Assembly: GCF_000226095.1 (NCBI RefSeq)
Contig: NC_016472.1
Coordinates: forward strand, 8,370,001 to 8,434,000
Length of the DNA: 64,000 nt
DNA from: Thermothelomyces thermophilus ATCC 42464
Lineage: Eukaryota > Ascomycota > Sordariomycetes > Sordariales > Chaetomiaceae
Direction of reading: 5' to 3'
In this document: positions 27,406 through 38,107 of the stretch, one piece after another
Layout of the letters: each line of letters begins with the position of its first letter
Numbering within the stretch: the stretch's first letter is position 1
Position numbers and translations under genes: made by a program
Notes under the pieces: generated by a model
What the model was told of the DNA's origin: nothing
Database searches by the model: none
What the model saw: only the letters and a program-made list of their open reading frames with translations

Positions 27406-30400
27406 TTTGTCGTCGTCCTGGCTGGCTTGGCCATCACGACATGGGGGTTGTTAATTATTGTTGCGCGGAGGTGCCCCGGGCGACGGGTGATGCGTGACGA
27501 TATCATACCACCCTTGTGTTTTAGTCAGCTATTCGGGAAGGATGGATGGTCCCGCCGTGACTAGTTGTTTGGTTCCTGGACTGAAATCTAGACCCCGCGA
27601 CTGCCGAAGGGAGATGATGGGCATCAAGGCCCGGACCGAGGAGTGGGACGCACCCTTTTTCGGTGATAGTGGAGTCAGTGGCCGGGGGCCTCGGGACGCT
27701 ACTCTCTTTCGTTCAATCGGCGATGGTGGAGTTGTTAATATTTGGAGGCGTGATGGGTGGCAGGTTGGAGTTGCTAGGTCTTATTTTCCCTCTTTCTGCT
27801 TCGCTGATATCCCGTCTATCTTTCCTTTTTTTTTTCTTCTGCTTGACACGCATGATCATCGACGGCTTTGCTTGGCCAAAGTCCGGCTAGCGAGTGACGA
27901 ATCCATCCAGACGAAGCACATAAGCCGCTGAACGGCTTTCGATACCAAAATGGGGAAGGGGGGGCAGCAGCGCGTTCTGCATGAACGACATGAACGTATG
28001 CATCGATAATGTATTTATGTACACTAACACTGTGTACAATATTGGAGAATATCAGCCAGCTTGGGTTCAACATGAGACATTGTATGATTCGGACACAATA
28101 CGACTCGATGAGCAGGCAGACCCAACCCCAACACGCGGTCAGGGATGATGGGCTGGGCTCTGTCTTGCCGAGGGTGCCGGGACGCGCCAGGTCAGCTAGC
28201 GCAGCTCTTAGGTCACCATAACGAAGTTGTCTGAGGGTGCAGCACCCGTCATTAACTACCCTCCTCTTCTCGGCGGCGGGAGACTGGTGTCGCATCGCAG
28301 GCTGACGACCGCTCCTCTGGGGCATCTGGTTCCGCGGCCTCCTACGCTAGTTGACTGTATGTATGTATGTACATACACCGTGGAATAATCCGTACATACA
28401 TATACACTACACAGGACCCTTGCCCGCCCCTCGCATCCTTCCCAGCAGGTCGGTTCGCTTGCTTGCGACAATGTCGCCCCTACACTAGTGTACCCCCTTT
28501 TCCGTTTCCCCCTCCATCCCTCCCCTTCCCCGGCCTCGCCTCCGTCCGCTCCGTTTCTGGCGCAGATCATGAGCGGCCCGGGCTGTCCCGCCTCCCCGTA
28601 TTGTCCCTTTCTAACTATCGTTGTGGCTGTCAGTGACTTCTCTTTCCCGGTTTGTGTGAGCGAGTGAGAGAGTGTGTGTGTCTCATGTCTCCGGACGATC
28701 CGGAGAAGCTTTCACTAACTACACTACTGTGTATGCTCACTGCTTCCTTTGAATGCGAGGGGAGCCAACACCCCTGCCCTCGTCTGAGGTTTACAGTAGT
28801 TAGTTATGCGTACACTAGCGAATCGCACGAAACTATGTATCATCGCTACCGAGTTAGACTAGTAAGCGTAGGGCCCAAGAGTCCTTGCGTGGATGTACAG
28901 TACGTATGTATGTGCATACATACTTGTATATATATATATGTGGATAGCTTGGGCTACATAAACGACACGGTTGCCCGCCGGGGGGTAGTCATCGTGGCGA
29001 GAAGTGTCGTGTAGCTATCGTGATCGTCTTGCCGTTTACGACCATGTGCATGCACCCATCACACGTCATGTAATGGGGGTGTGCATACAGACAGTATGTA
29101 ACCACCTGTGTAAGTGAGTAGTTATATGGCAAGCGTAACTACGTGAGGGACTAATAGTGGACGTGGTAGCGTACGCGTGAATGTATGGATGTCCATACAC
29201 ACACATACTATACGTACCAGCCGTCGCAGCCCCCCTGGTTTTTCCCTGCCTGCCCTTGGAAACAGAACCCCCCCCCTTCTCGACACCTTCTTTCCCTCTT
29301 TCCACTCTTCCTCTGTCCCTCCGCAGTCGTAGAGGCCAGGCTCAGGCAAGAGAGGAAAACACAAGACTCACAATTTCAGGATTCCTCTTCCTCTCTCTGG
29401 GCAAACGCGCGTGCGTGCTGTAGTTGTAGCGTTAGCTTGGTTACTACTCCGTACACTCGAGTAAGTGGTAGTTACTTAGCGCCTCCACGCTCCGTGGTGG
29501 AGTGTAGGGGGTAGTGCGCAGTACAGTATACAAACACACTACGGATACGCCAACTATTTCCACACCCACACCCGACGCTGGGGAGGGTCGATCGGTTTGG
29601 TGCGCCCCATGTCGTCCAGACCCCCCGGAGGGGGGGGAGGGAGGGAGGGACAGGGGTGAGGGAGCAAGGTAGGGCAGGGTTCTCTTTGTTTTCGCCCATA
29701 CAAGCTTCTTCTCTCTCATATGTATGTACGTACGCAGTAGTTACACACACAAGGGCACTATACACTACAGATATAGGGCGTAAGTTGTAGTGTAGAGTAG
29801 ATATGTACTGTACGTCCACTCCATATATCTCCCCGGCCACGTCAGACTTGTTGTTGGTTCGACGGGGGGTTGTTGGGGTTGCTACATGCTTGAATCATCA
29901 TTCGTAAATATCGATTGTATAGGCATGCGCGGATCACGTACAGTATTATTTGCCCTGGTGACACAAAGTCAGGAAATTTGCCCATGTTTGGGCATGGTGT
30001 TTCTTTCCCCTTTGAAGGCATCTGAGGGTCTGTGGACCCGCTGCCCTCAGAGAAGGTCCTCCATTGCTTGCTTCACTCTGCTGGCTGCTCCTCCTGCTGC
30101 TGCTACGTGCTGTTCTCCTGCCGCCGCGGGGCAATTGGGAGTGAGGCCGCATTTCGCGCAGCAGCCCTGATGGCCAAGGGAATCAACCATGCATGTAGAT
30201 ACCGAACACAAGATAGGGATGGTTCGTTTTCGAGTCCTCCATCCATTGCCAACAAAACCACGGGTTGGAGAACGAGAATGAATCGAAATGATGCCCGGGG
30301 TTATTATCAACGCCAGCAATGCCGACTCCAGTGAGAGACCCCGTTCATGCGCCGAAGCCAGGACCCAGCATATTCATCTTTTTCGGACAGCTGCAGCAGT

Positions 30401-31866
30401 GGACGTCGTTAGCGTATGTATGTACAGGGACAGCCGAGCGCGCATCCTGCCGTCTGCATGGCATCGCCAGGGGGGTTGGTGTTCGTGGGTGCGTGTTGCC
30501 GGGGTTCGCAAACGGCGGGCGCCGGCAGGGGGGGAAAGAGGCGGGAGGCAGGGGTCAAAAAGTGTCAAAAAAACGTTGAGAGGGGGGTGGCTCTTCGCAG
30601 AGGTGGCTTGCTGAACGTGTCTCGAGAAGGATGAGAAATGACGAATAGACGGTCGAGCCCTTCGTATCTCGCATGGTGATATCAATTTGGCATCAGATGG
30701 GGGCGTGAGTCGTGTCAGACTTGATATTCTGAATTTCCTATCTCGTGCGCGTCGCGAGCAATAACGACAGGTCTGGTAAATGTCGATCCAGAGCCTTGCC
30801 TGCTTGTCCTTCGCCCATTGCCCGGTAATCACCTACGCTACTCCGTACTTCATACCTATCCCCCGTCACTGATCGATGGACAAGCCCGATGATCCCTGAA
30901 GTAAGCCAGCCGACTGAAAAAACCCATGTGACGAGAGGTATCAGGAAATGCGATCGCTAGAAGCGCCAGAGAAGCCCGTAAAATGATAATGCCGCACCAA
31001 AAAAAAAAAAAAAAAAAAAAAACAATGAGAACGCCTATCCCTCAAGATCCCGATGCCGTGTTCCAAACTCCGTGCAAGTGTGCTTAGGTGACATGGCCAT
31101 GACCGAGGTGAAAGAGAGTCGTGAGCAAGAAGAACAAAAGACCTCCAAATGGGAAGGAAGCAAAAAGAGCCACCAAGGTGAACGGGACAGAGAGTAGGAA
31201 ATGGGGAGGGTTGCAATTTGGACCAGTTGCAGCACATGAGGTCCAGATTTCAGGACCTCCCGGAACCCCAAATGCTCGACTCAAGCACCCCGTTCAATAC
31301 CGCTCTCGCTTCCAACTAGCTCGCAGCGCCGGGTCGATGTCCACTCCCCACGGAGGGGCCGGGCGGGTTACGGCCTCTGCATGCTTGTGGTAGCATTGGG
31401 ATGGGGCGGCATGAGGGAGCGCGAGCGGTGCGAAGCGAGCTGGTCCGCTCTCCTAAGCTTTAGCCCCCGACGATCCGGGAGAGAGGATAGATCGCGCAAG
31501 GTATGTCGATATCCAGGGAATACCGAAATGTTCTTTGACCTCCCCAGAGCCCATAATCGGAATGTAAAGATGAGTGGGGCGTGTTTGAGACCTGTGCCGT
31601 CAAGGACTAGGCAAAGGCGTCCGGTAGGCGTTTTGTGTTTTAACAAGAATCCGTTGGCCGGGTGCCGAATCCGAAGTGAGCCGAGACAGGGAAACAAAAA
31701 AAAACGATCGAACACGATGAACGACACAGAGTTTTGTGCTCCGTCATGAAAGTGGTGAGGACATCAAGGGCTGCGTGACGGCGCGGCCCCGCATGCCTGC
31801 CGTTCACACTGTCGGGCGGAACTGGCCGTCTTGCTGCAGAATGTATGCTTGATCATGGTACGGCTC
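27406..31866. other. Gene-poor region with microsatellites
   Basis: 4.46 kb without a supportable gene. It contains clusters of GTAC/ATAC words and short CATACATA/GTATGTAT tracts (around 28355-28410, 28900-28940, 29080-29220, 29715-29740), a short TA run at about 28928-28940, a GGGA-rich run at 29625-29660 and an A run at about 30999-31022. Open frames on both strands lack motifs and have poor context. It includes the 3' flanks of EXO70 and of the cysteine-rich gene. Confidence 0.5.
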
Positions 31867-31989
31867 TCAATAGGGGCAGGAGGCGCAGTGCGAGCTCTCA
31901 GGGCAGTAGTCGTGGGTACCAAAGTCGACAGCCTTGCAGCAGAAGGAGCAGCAGTGGTCGACGAGTTCCTGGTACTCCTTGACGGCCAT
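31867..31989 (-). CDS. Small cysteine-rich protein (40 residues)
   Basis: The ORF encodes 40 residues with seven cysteines arranged C-C-x2-C-C-x10-C-x5-C-x2-C (positions 13, 14, 17, 18, 29, 35, 38), plus two histidines. There is no signal peptide or membrane segment, so a cytosolic metal-binding or metallothionein-like role is possible but unproven; I do not recognise a family. Support for a real gene is the context. The ATG at 31987-31989 sits in a strong fungal start context (CAATCATCATGGCC). It is preceded by about 250 bp of C/A- and pyrimidine-rich leader of the type seen in highly expressed fungal genes, and by a TATAAA at 32269-32274. The frame stays open upstream to 32277, but the longer version would start almost at the TATA box, so the short start is preferred. 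Confidence 0.6.
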   Translation of the reverse strand: MAVKEYQELVDHCCSFCCKAVDFGTHDYCPESSHCASCPY

Positions 31990-33154
31990 GATGATTGGTG
32001 TTGATGTTGGCCTTGTTGCGTTGGCGTTGTTGCTAGTTAACAGGGAAGATGAGGGAACTGAGAGTCCCAAGTCACGATTCGCTCCGCGAGAGGTGGGGGT
32101 GTTGGTTTTACTCGGCTTGAGTTGTGTTTGATAGTCCGCTGTGAGAGGGAGACGAGTGAAGAAAGTAGACGTCTTTGGAGGGGAAGATGTGAGCGTGTCT
32201 TCAATGTGTCGCGAGACGAGCTTTCTTGCGGAAGCCTGGGTGAACGAAGAAGGGGGAGCGAAGCAGGCTTTATACAAGGTAGAGGCGTGCTATGGCGTTG
32301 AGGAAGAAGGCGGCGCAGGCGCAGGCAGCGGCCCCTCCGGGAGGTCTTTGACGCCCAACTCCCAGAAAGGGAAGTCGACTGACGATGACATGGAGGAAGG
32401 GAAAGAGCATGGTGGGGGTGTTGCTTGGTGATCGAGACTTGAGAGATACCTTGGGCACATGTTCTTCCCCGTTGCTGCCTCAAACGAACGGAACTGCTTG
32501 GGTAAGTAATACCTCAAGTACCTCCCAGGTCGTCGCGTCCCCTGTCTACAGTCTGTGGGTAGGGAGTTCCTCGGCTTGGACCGGCGGGGCGCATCTTGAG
32601 AAATGCGTCACCGTGTTAGCCAGGTAGCTAGGGTAGGGTACACCTACTATCGCCAGGAAGTGGGCAGGAAAAAAATGGATAAAAAAAGAATAAAATATAC
32701 AAAAAAAGAGGAAATTTTACGGAGTATCCGGTTAGTTAACGGTCAATGGGATGTGTGCGCCCCGCCCAATAAATTGTGGGAAAACCAGCACCCTGCCAAG
32801 AGCCATACAGCCCATACCCCAGGAGAGGAACGGCGGCTGGGAGAGCCAAGACGAAGCCCGAGACACCAACGAACAGGGCTAGTTACCCTCGTGCAGGACA
32901 ACCGGGCAACCGGGGTTGAGGTGCGTGGATAATAACGCAGCGGTGTGGCATGGTTTCTCCAACCGTTGGGGTCACGAGGGCCGTCAAACGGGCTCTTCAA
33001 TTTGTCGATGCTCGGTGACGAGGCCCCTGACCTCCGCGATTCCATTTCAGTGTCGCCCTGTCACATCCGAGCAGCGCGTTTGTTGGTGGCTTTGTTCTGT
33101 TTGAGACTAAAGGTAATCAGGTAGTCAGCCAAGCACTAAGCAGAAAGCATGCAG
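31990..33154. promoter_or_regulatory. Leader and promoter of the cysteine-rich gene, then plain intergenic DNA
   Basis: The first ~280 bp are the predicted 5' leader and core promoter (minus strand). Beyond 32280 there is no second coding signal; the plus-strand frame at 32141-32431 lies antisense to the leader and was not accepted. Confidence 0.45.
32269..32274 (-). promoter_or_regulatory. TATA box of the cysteine-rich gene
   Basis: The minus strand reads TTGTATAAAGCC. Transcription would be expected to start about 30 bp further on, near 32240, leaving a leader of about 250 nt before the ATG at 31989. Most genes in this window lack so clear a box. Confidence 0.55.
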
Positions 33155-33156
33155 TA

Positions 33157-33372
33157 CGGATGTCGCTACCAAAAGAACTGGCTCACCACCAAATTTGACC
33201 GGCAGAATGAATCCGCTAAAAGCAACATAAAGTACAGTGGGGCAAAGCACTATAGCCACTAAAGCCTAGGCACTGTGGCCGATTGTTAGTGAAGCTGCCT
33301 TCTAAAACTTTAGCGACCTTGTATGGTCCGTGTACAAAGGCGGTGAGCCAGTTCTTTTGGTAGCGACATCCG
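33157..33372. mobile_element. 216-bp MITE with perfect 31-bp inverted ends, TA target
   Basis: The left end starts CGGATGTCGCTACCAAAAGA (33157 onward, 31 bp in all) and the right end at 33342-33372 is its exact reverse complement. The element is flanked by TA at 33155-33156 and 33373-33374, the target duplication expected of Tc1/mariner-type transposases. The 154-bp interior has no open frame of note, so the element is non-autonomous. Perfect end identity points to recent activity or strong constraint. The exact boundary is uncertain by 2 bp because TA-CGG...CCG-TA is itself palindromic. Confidence 0.85.
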
Positions 33373-33374
33373 TA

Positions 33375-36300
33375 CAGATCCGTACCTTCCTGGCCTTACC
33401 TTGAGCGCAATAATCATCCGTACCTCAGGTACCCAAGGCAAGGTACATACCTACTATTGCATACAACGCCAATACACTACTCAGGCTAGTACTACTCTGT
33501 ATGTAGGCCTACGTAGAGCACCGCCTCTGTGCAAGGGCCCTACCTACAGCAACTACAAGTAAACTGTAGTTGGCTCTGCCAAGACCAGAATAAGGATGAC
33601 AGTGGAGGGTATTACCCCAGCATTAGGATGATCAGTGTCTGATCAACGAGTCTCCATCGTGCGGCGCACTTTAGGACAGAGGAAGGGTGTGATTGACGAG
33701 TCTGCAACGCCCAACCCATAAGGTTCTCTCCTGACCGGAAAGCGCAGTGCTTGGCAATCCTGCACAGTCGATGGTGCAGAGCAAGGCCCCAAGCAAGTGA
33801 GGCTGATGATACCTCGACCTCGCGCAGAGTCGTGCAGATGAGAGGAAGGTCACTTCGCATTGTCGTATCCGCCAAGGTAGGAAACGCAATCAGGAAGGCA
33901 CCTTAGCAATATGGTGGTGCAATATACTCGTGGTAATTGCCTGTCGACGCGAGAAGCTGGATGTGGTAAGCGAACCTACCTAGACTGCGCATTCACTAGC
34001 AAGGTCGCGATGCTCGTAGTATCCATTTACAGCAGTAGGTGGCTCGAGGTGTGTGGTGCACTGTAAGCGGTTTACCCCTCACCCGGCCGGGTCTCCCCGC
34101 AATCTAAATCGACCGCGCCCCACCTGACGACCCAGGGAGCGCCTGCTAGTAGTGTAGTGTACGGATTACTGAGCACTACATCTTGTCCTACATACCGAAT
34201 TCGCGCATCTCATCGGGTAAGGTGAAACCCCCCCTTCAGTCGCTCCCGGGCTCGCACGACGGTTTTGTCGGGTGTCTTGGCCCTTGATCAACGAGGGCGG
34301 TGTGCGGCAGAAATCCAGGAGAGCCAGCCGCAAATCACGACACGCCGTCGGATGGTCGCAAGGTCATTGAGCAGGTGCCGACAGACCCGCCCCGGGGGGT
34401 TGGGGGGGATCACAGAGAGACTCCCGAGGGCCACGGAAGAGAAGAGGTCCCGGAGCTGGCAGGCTGAGGTGCTGGGTGATCTCGGAAGCACCTGGTTAAC
34501 GTAATTCGGCCCAATGTCAGCAACGAGGCGGGAAGATGCGTGTCAGACCACCAACCTACTACTAACCCTCCACTGGACCCGAACTGCTCAGGCCCCGTTA
34601 CCATCAGTGCCTCGGTGCCTGCCCACGGGCGGCTCGTCCCTGTTGGCGCCGGTGTACCCCGCAGACCCCTGCTTGAGTGACGTCGGCTGCCCAATTCCTC
34701 CAGCAGCCCCGCCAAAGAGAAACAGCCCATTTCCCAGCCAAAGGCAAGGATTTCAAGGACTCAATAAGAGACAATACACCAAGCATACCCGATACAGTAT
34801 ATATGCATATATATATATATATATATATTTCGGACATTCGTGCAGAACAATGCTGACAAGAGGGTTTGACACGGTGCCGTGGGTCCTCGCGCATCCGACG
34901 GGGCGCACCGATCCAGTGTTTCTCACTCGGGCGGTAAGATGGGATGCGAGCGGGGGAGGGGGGGGGGGAAAGCGGTCTTGATGAAGCTTCCGTCTTGTCC
35001 CCCACGCGAGGCATAAAAACCAAGGTTGCATGTACGCACGCCGATCGAAGCTGGCTTGTTTGCCCGCTTCGACACAGCGGATGAAGCCATCAAACGACAA
35101 TGGGAGCCTGAGGTGCTTGACCAACCGACGACGACTCGGCCTGATGTCGGCTTTGTCTCGTTGTTCACGGCGGCCACGCCAAATGGGGCTCGCGAAGTTC
35201 CCGATTAGGCATGCACGATACATGCGCCAAGTCACCACTCCGGCGGTTTACCTCCCGAGGGATATGCACATACATAGGTACCTCATGTAAGTCATCGTCT
35301 ACAGATATGATGCCGACGCAAGGCATCCTGACATGTGCAGATGCTGAAGGACTGCGCTGCATGGCAAGGCAGGTCACCCCTATCGTGCTGGAGCTCCGTT
35401 ATTCGTTGGTGATCGTTTCGGCACCCAGCCCGCCGCCCAATCTGTCGGTGTAGCTGGACCATGCCCAGCGGCCCCCCCACTCAAAGGACTCGGCTAATAT
35501 CGCAAGAGGGCTACCGAGTGCAAGTAATCCGTACACCAACCTGGAAGTCCGCGTACCGTGTCAAAGTAGGAACAGCATAGTCTACGGTTGGCACACAAGC
35601 GTTGGACATGAATGGGGCATTGTTGCCCTGTGTTGTCCTGCGTTGCCCTGCGTTTGCCATCGTGTGGGATCGGCGCATGCTGGGGGGAGAGAAGGTTTCC
35701 AGAAAACATGCCGACACCTTAGCCCAATCGTAGTGCAGTACGGAGTACGGATCCTTACACTGAGACCCTCGAATTGACATGACCCTTGGCTCTCGTACGA
35801 GAGAAGGGGGGAAAGGAGAGAGGGCGGGGGGCGCGATCTGCTGATACCCTGCAGAAAACGACAGCCCCCAAGGCCCAACGGCCCGCTTGTCTGTCCGCCG
35901 TCGAATAGGAGCTTTCGCTCTCATCGAGGTGCCCTAGTTCAGGTCATCACACCAGTCCCGCGGGCGCCTGCAGCAGAAACGTCATTGGAGCCATCCCGGT
36001 GGTATGTAGGTACTCATTCAAATCATCTGAACGGATTCGAAACACCGGGATCGCCAATGACGACAAGCAACATTGGTTGCATACACGCACCGTCTGGGGA
36101 TCTACCGGTCTGTAGCGAAGCTTCGGACCTGGCTCACGTCATCCAGAACCGGCGAGTCAATATTCCAAGAATCCCGGGTGGGGTGGAAGAGAAGAGTAGA
36201 ACGAAATGAAAGAGCACAGGACGGCATACGAATGTACAATACATACGGGTTGTCTCTGCCGTAAGCCCCCGAGTATGGTCCTCTACGTGGGGGTGCTCTT

Positions 36301-37485
36301 CCACCAAGTTTTGCTCGGGGGAACCTATCAAAATGCCGGCTTGTTGGGGGGGCACTCGGCGGTATTCACAAACCGGTCTCAGGCTCGAGATCCAATATGC
36401 CGAACCCCGGTCCGACATCGCAGGCAGGACGGGTAGGGAGGTCTGTGTGTACCGAGTAGGCACCTTTGATTTGCACGTGGCTGACGGGTCATGCGCATGC
36501 ACGGGTTACTGCGCATACCTCCCTCTTTTTCTCTGATCGTACGCAAGGCAGCCCCGGATCTGAACCTCTGAACCGTGCCGTCAAGCGGTGAGCATAGGAT
36601 TGTATAGGAGAGAGCGGGTGAGAGGAGGGGAAGAGAGAGGGGAGAAAGGGGGTGTGGGCCGTGACCCGAGGGAATGGATGCGATATGCAGGACAGCCAAT
36701 CCCTGTCTCTTTGCTTACCAAGTCGTCGGAAGTGAACGATACTAGCTATCTGGCGCTGGACGCTAGTGACAAGGTCTAAAGACCGGTCAAGCCTGAGCCC
36801 CCCTTCTCTGGCTAGGCCAAATGGATAAGCGTAAAAGAAGAAAGGGTAAGGTGAATTTATTAACTAATAGCACGCGTCAGGGGCAGAAATCATACGCAAC
36901 ACAACAGGAAGGTACATACAAAGAATTAAGAACGCCTGCAAGGAGGCTTACGATGAGCACGAGCACAGTGCCACGGGGATGTACAGCAAATATGATATCC
37001 CTGCGGACGAGAACATTCTCACCCTCCGCTACTGTTTGCCACGAGAGGCCAACCCAACCGACGTTACACTCCTTTGTAAACTCAATCACGCACACCTCCT
37101 CGACGCTACTATTGTCGTGGCCACGAATATTAGAATATCTCGCCGCTCGATTAGAGTAATTCCGTAACGCATGACAACAACCTGCAAACGCTAAGCAGGC
37201 ACCGGTAGTTTCCTTTCTTCCCAGGCCTCGCAACCTTGACTGCAATTTTCAGACCCGGGAACACGTGTTGAGAATCCATTGCCTCACGAAACAAACTCAT
37301 CCGTTTCCACTACCAACTCCCAAGTCAGTCTCAGAAGGGGAATCAGGACCACAGAGAAGACAGCTCTAGCAGGTCTAACATTTTCGGACTAATTCACTGA
37401 TAATAAATAACGTACCCATATACCATACAAACGTACCCATTCCCTCTTTAGACTTGTTTTATTAAATGGTTCTAGTCTAGTTAAC
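33375..37485. other. Gene-poor, repeat-rich region
   Basis: About 4.1 kb without a supported gene. It includes TACGGA/TCCGTA words (for example 34160-34165, 35739-35751), a TA microsatellite at 34807-34828, a GTTGCCCTG/GTTGTCCTG tandem near 35618-35660, and an open stretch at 36871-37167 discussed under findings. Confidence 0.5.
34807..34828. repeat. TA microsatellite
   Basis: Eleven AT units in a row, flanked by further AT-rich sequence. It is next to no gene. Confidence 0.9.
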
Positions 37486-37706
37486 TAAATGTCAGAAGCG
37501 CTAGAGCTTCTGAAGTACTAGCCACGCGCTAGCACAGCGTATAGTATACTCGCGAACACTTTGACCATTTCCTTTGTCTATAAATATCACTCGTTTTTTT
37601 CTCCTTCATTATAGATAATTTAATTAGGCACCTTTTAGCCTTTAAGCTACCTACTATAAAGCTCTCTCAAATGCTTATTCGAGCTTGCCGCTGCTTTCGA
37701 CACTAA
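37486..37706 (+). mobile_element. Copy A of a ~220-bp inverted-repeat element (MITE-like)
   Basis: It shares almost its full length with the element at 47081-47298 in opposite orientation, including CCTTTGTCTATAAATA (37571-37586 here). The right end TCGACACTA is the complement of TAGTGTCGGA, the start of copy B on its minus strand, so the pair defines terminal inverted repeats of roughly 15-20 bp. Relative to copy B this copy is richer in A and T, with many C-to-T and G-to-A changes, consistent with RIP. No transposase is present. Clear target duplications were not found; the TAGTGT-like ends are compatible with the hAT superfamily, but this is tentative. Confidence 0.65.
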
Positions 37707-38107
37707 ATTACAAACAACCCAGACTAATTACCGAACGCTCTGTCAACACCACACCACCACAAGTTCTTCGGAACTAAAGGTCAAGCTTACCCGGGATGTG
37801 ACGTTCTATGATTGGCAGTTATATATTGATTATCGTTACTCTTAAGAAGCTTGCTTTGACGGTACATCGCAGAGCGCGCTACAAAGCACCAATCATGTAA
37901 TTATGTCCGCCCCCGACTCGCGATGATGGCCCGAAACGGCAATGGACTGCGTTCCGACGTTTGACTTGTAGGGCAGGGAGATACTGACATGAACCGCCCT
38001 TTCAGGTCACCCTGAATATTCTTCTCAGGGGTGTGGTGTCGGAGGCTGAAGAACATGAGTAGAAGGCCAAAACAACTCGGGAATTTGAGCGGCTCAGAAG
38101 CGCCTAA
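37707..38107. other. AT-rich intergenic DNA
   Basis: 401 bp with no coding signal, next to the 3' end of the glycine-rich-domain gene. Confidence 0.5.

Noticed and set aside
32141-32431. Plus-strand 96-codon ORF
   Set aside because: It is antisense to the leader and TATA region of the cysteine-rich gene and is low in complexity.
35014-35208. 65-codon open stretch (A-D-E-A-I-K-R-Q-W-E-P-E)
   Set aside because: Starts only at TTG after a stop, no family match, no flanking exons; left as possible chance or fragment.
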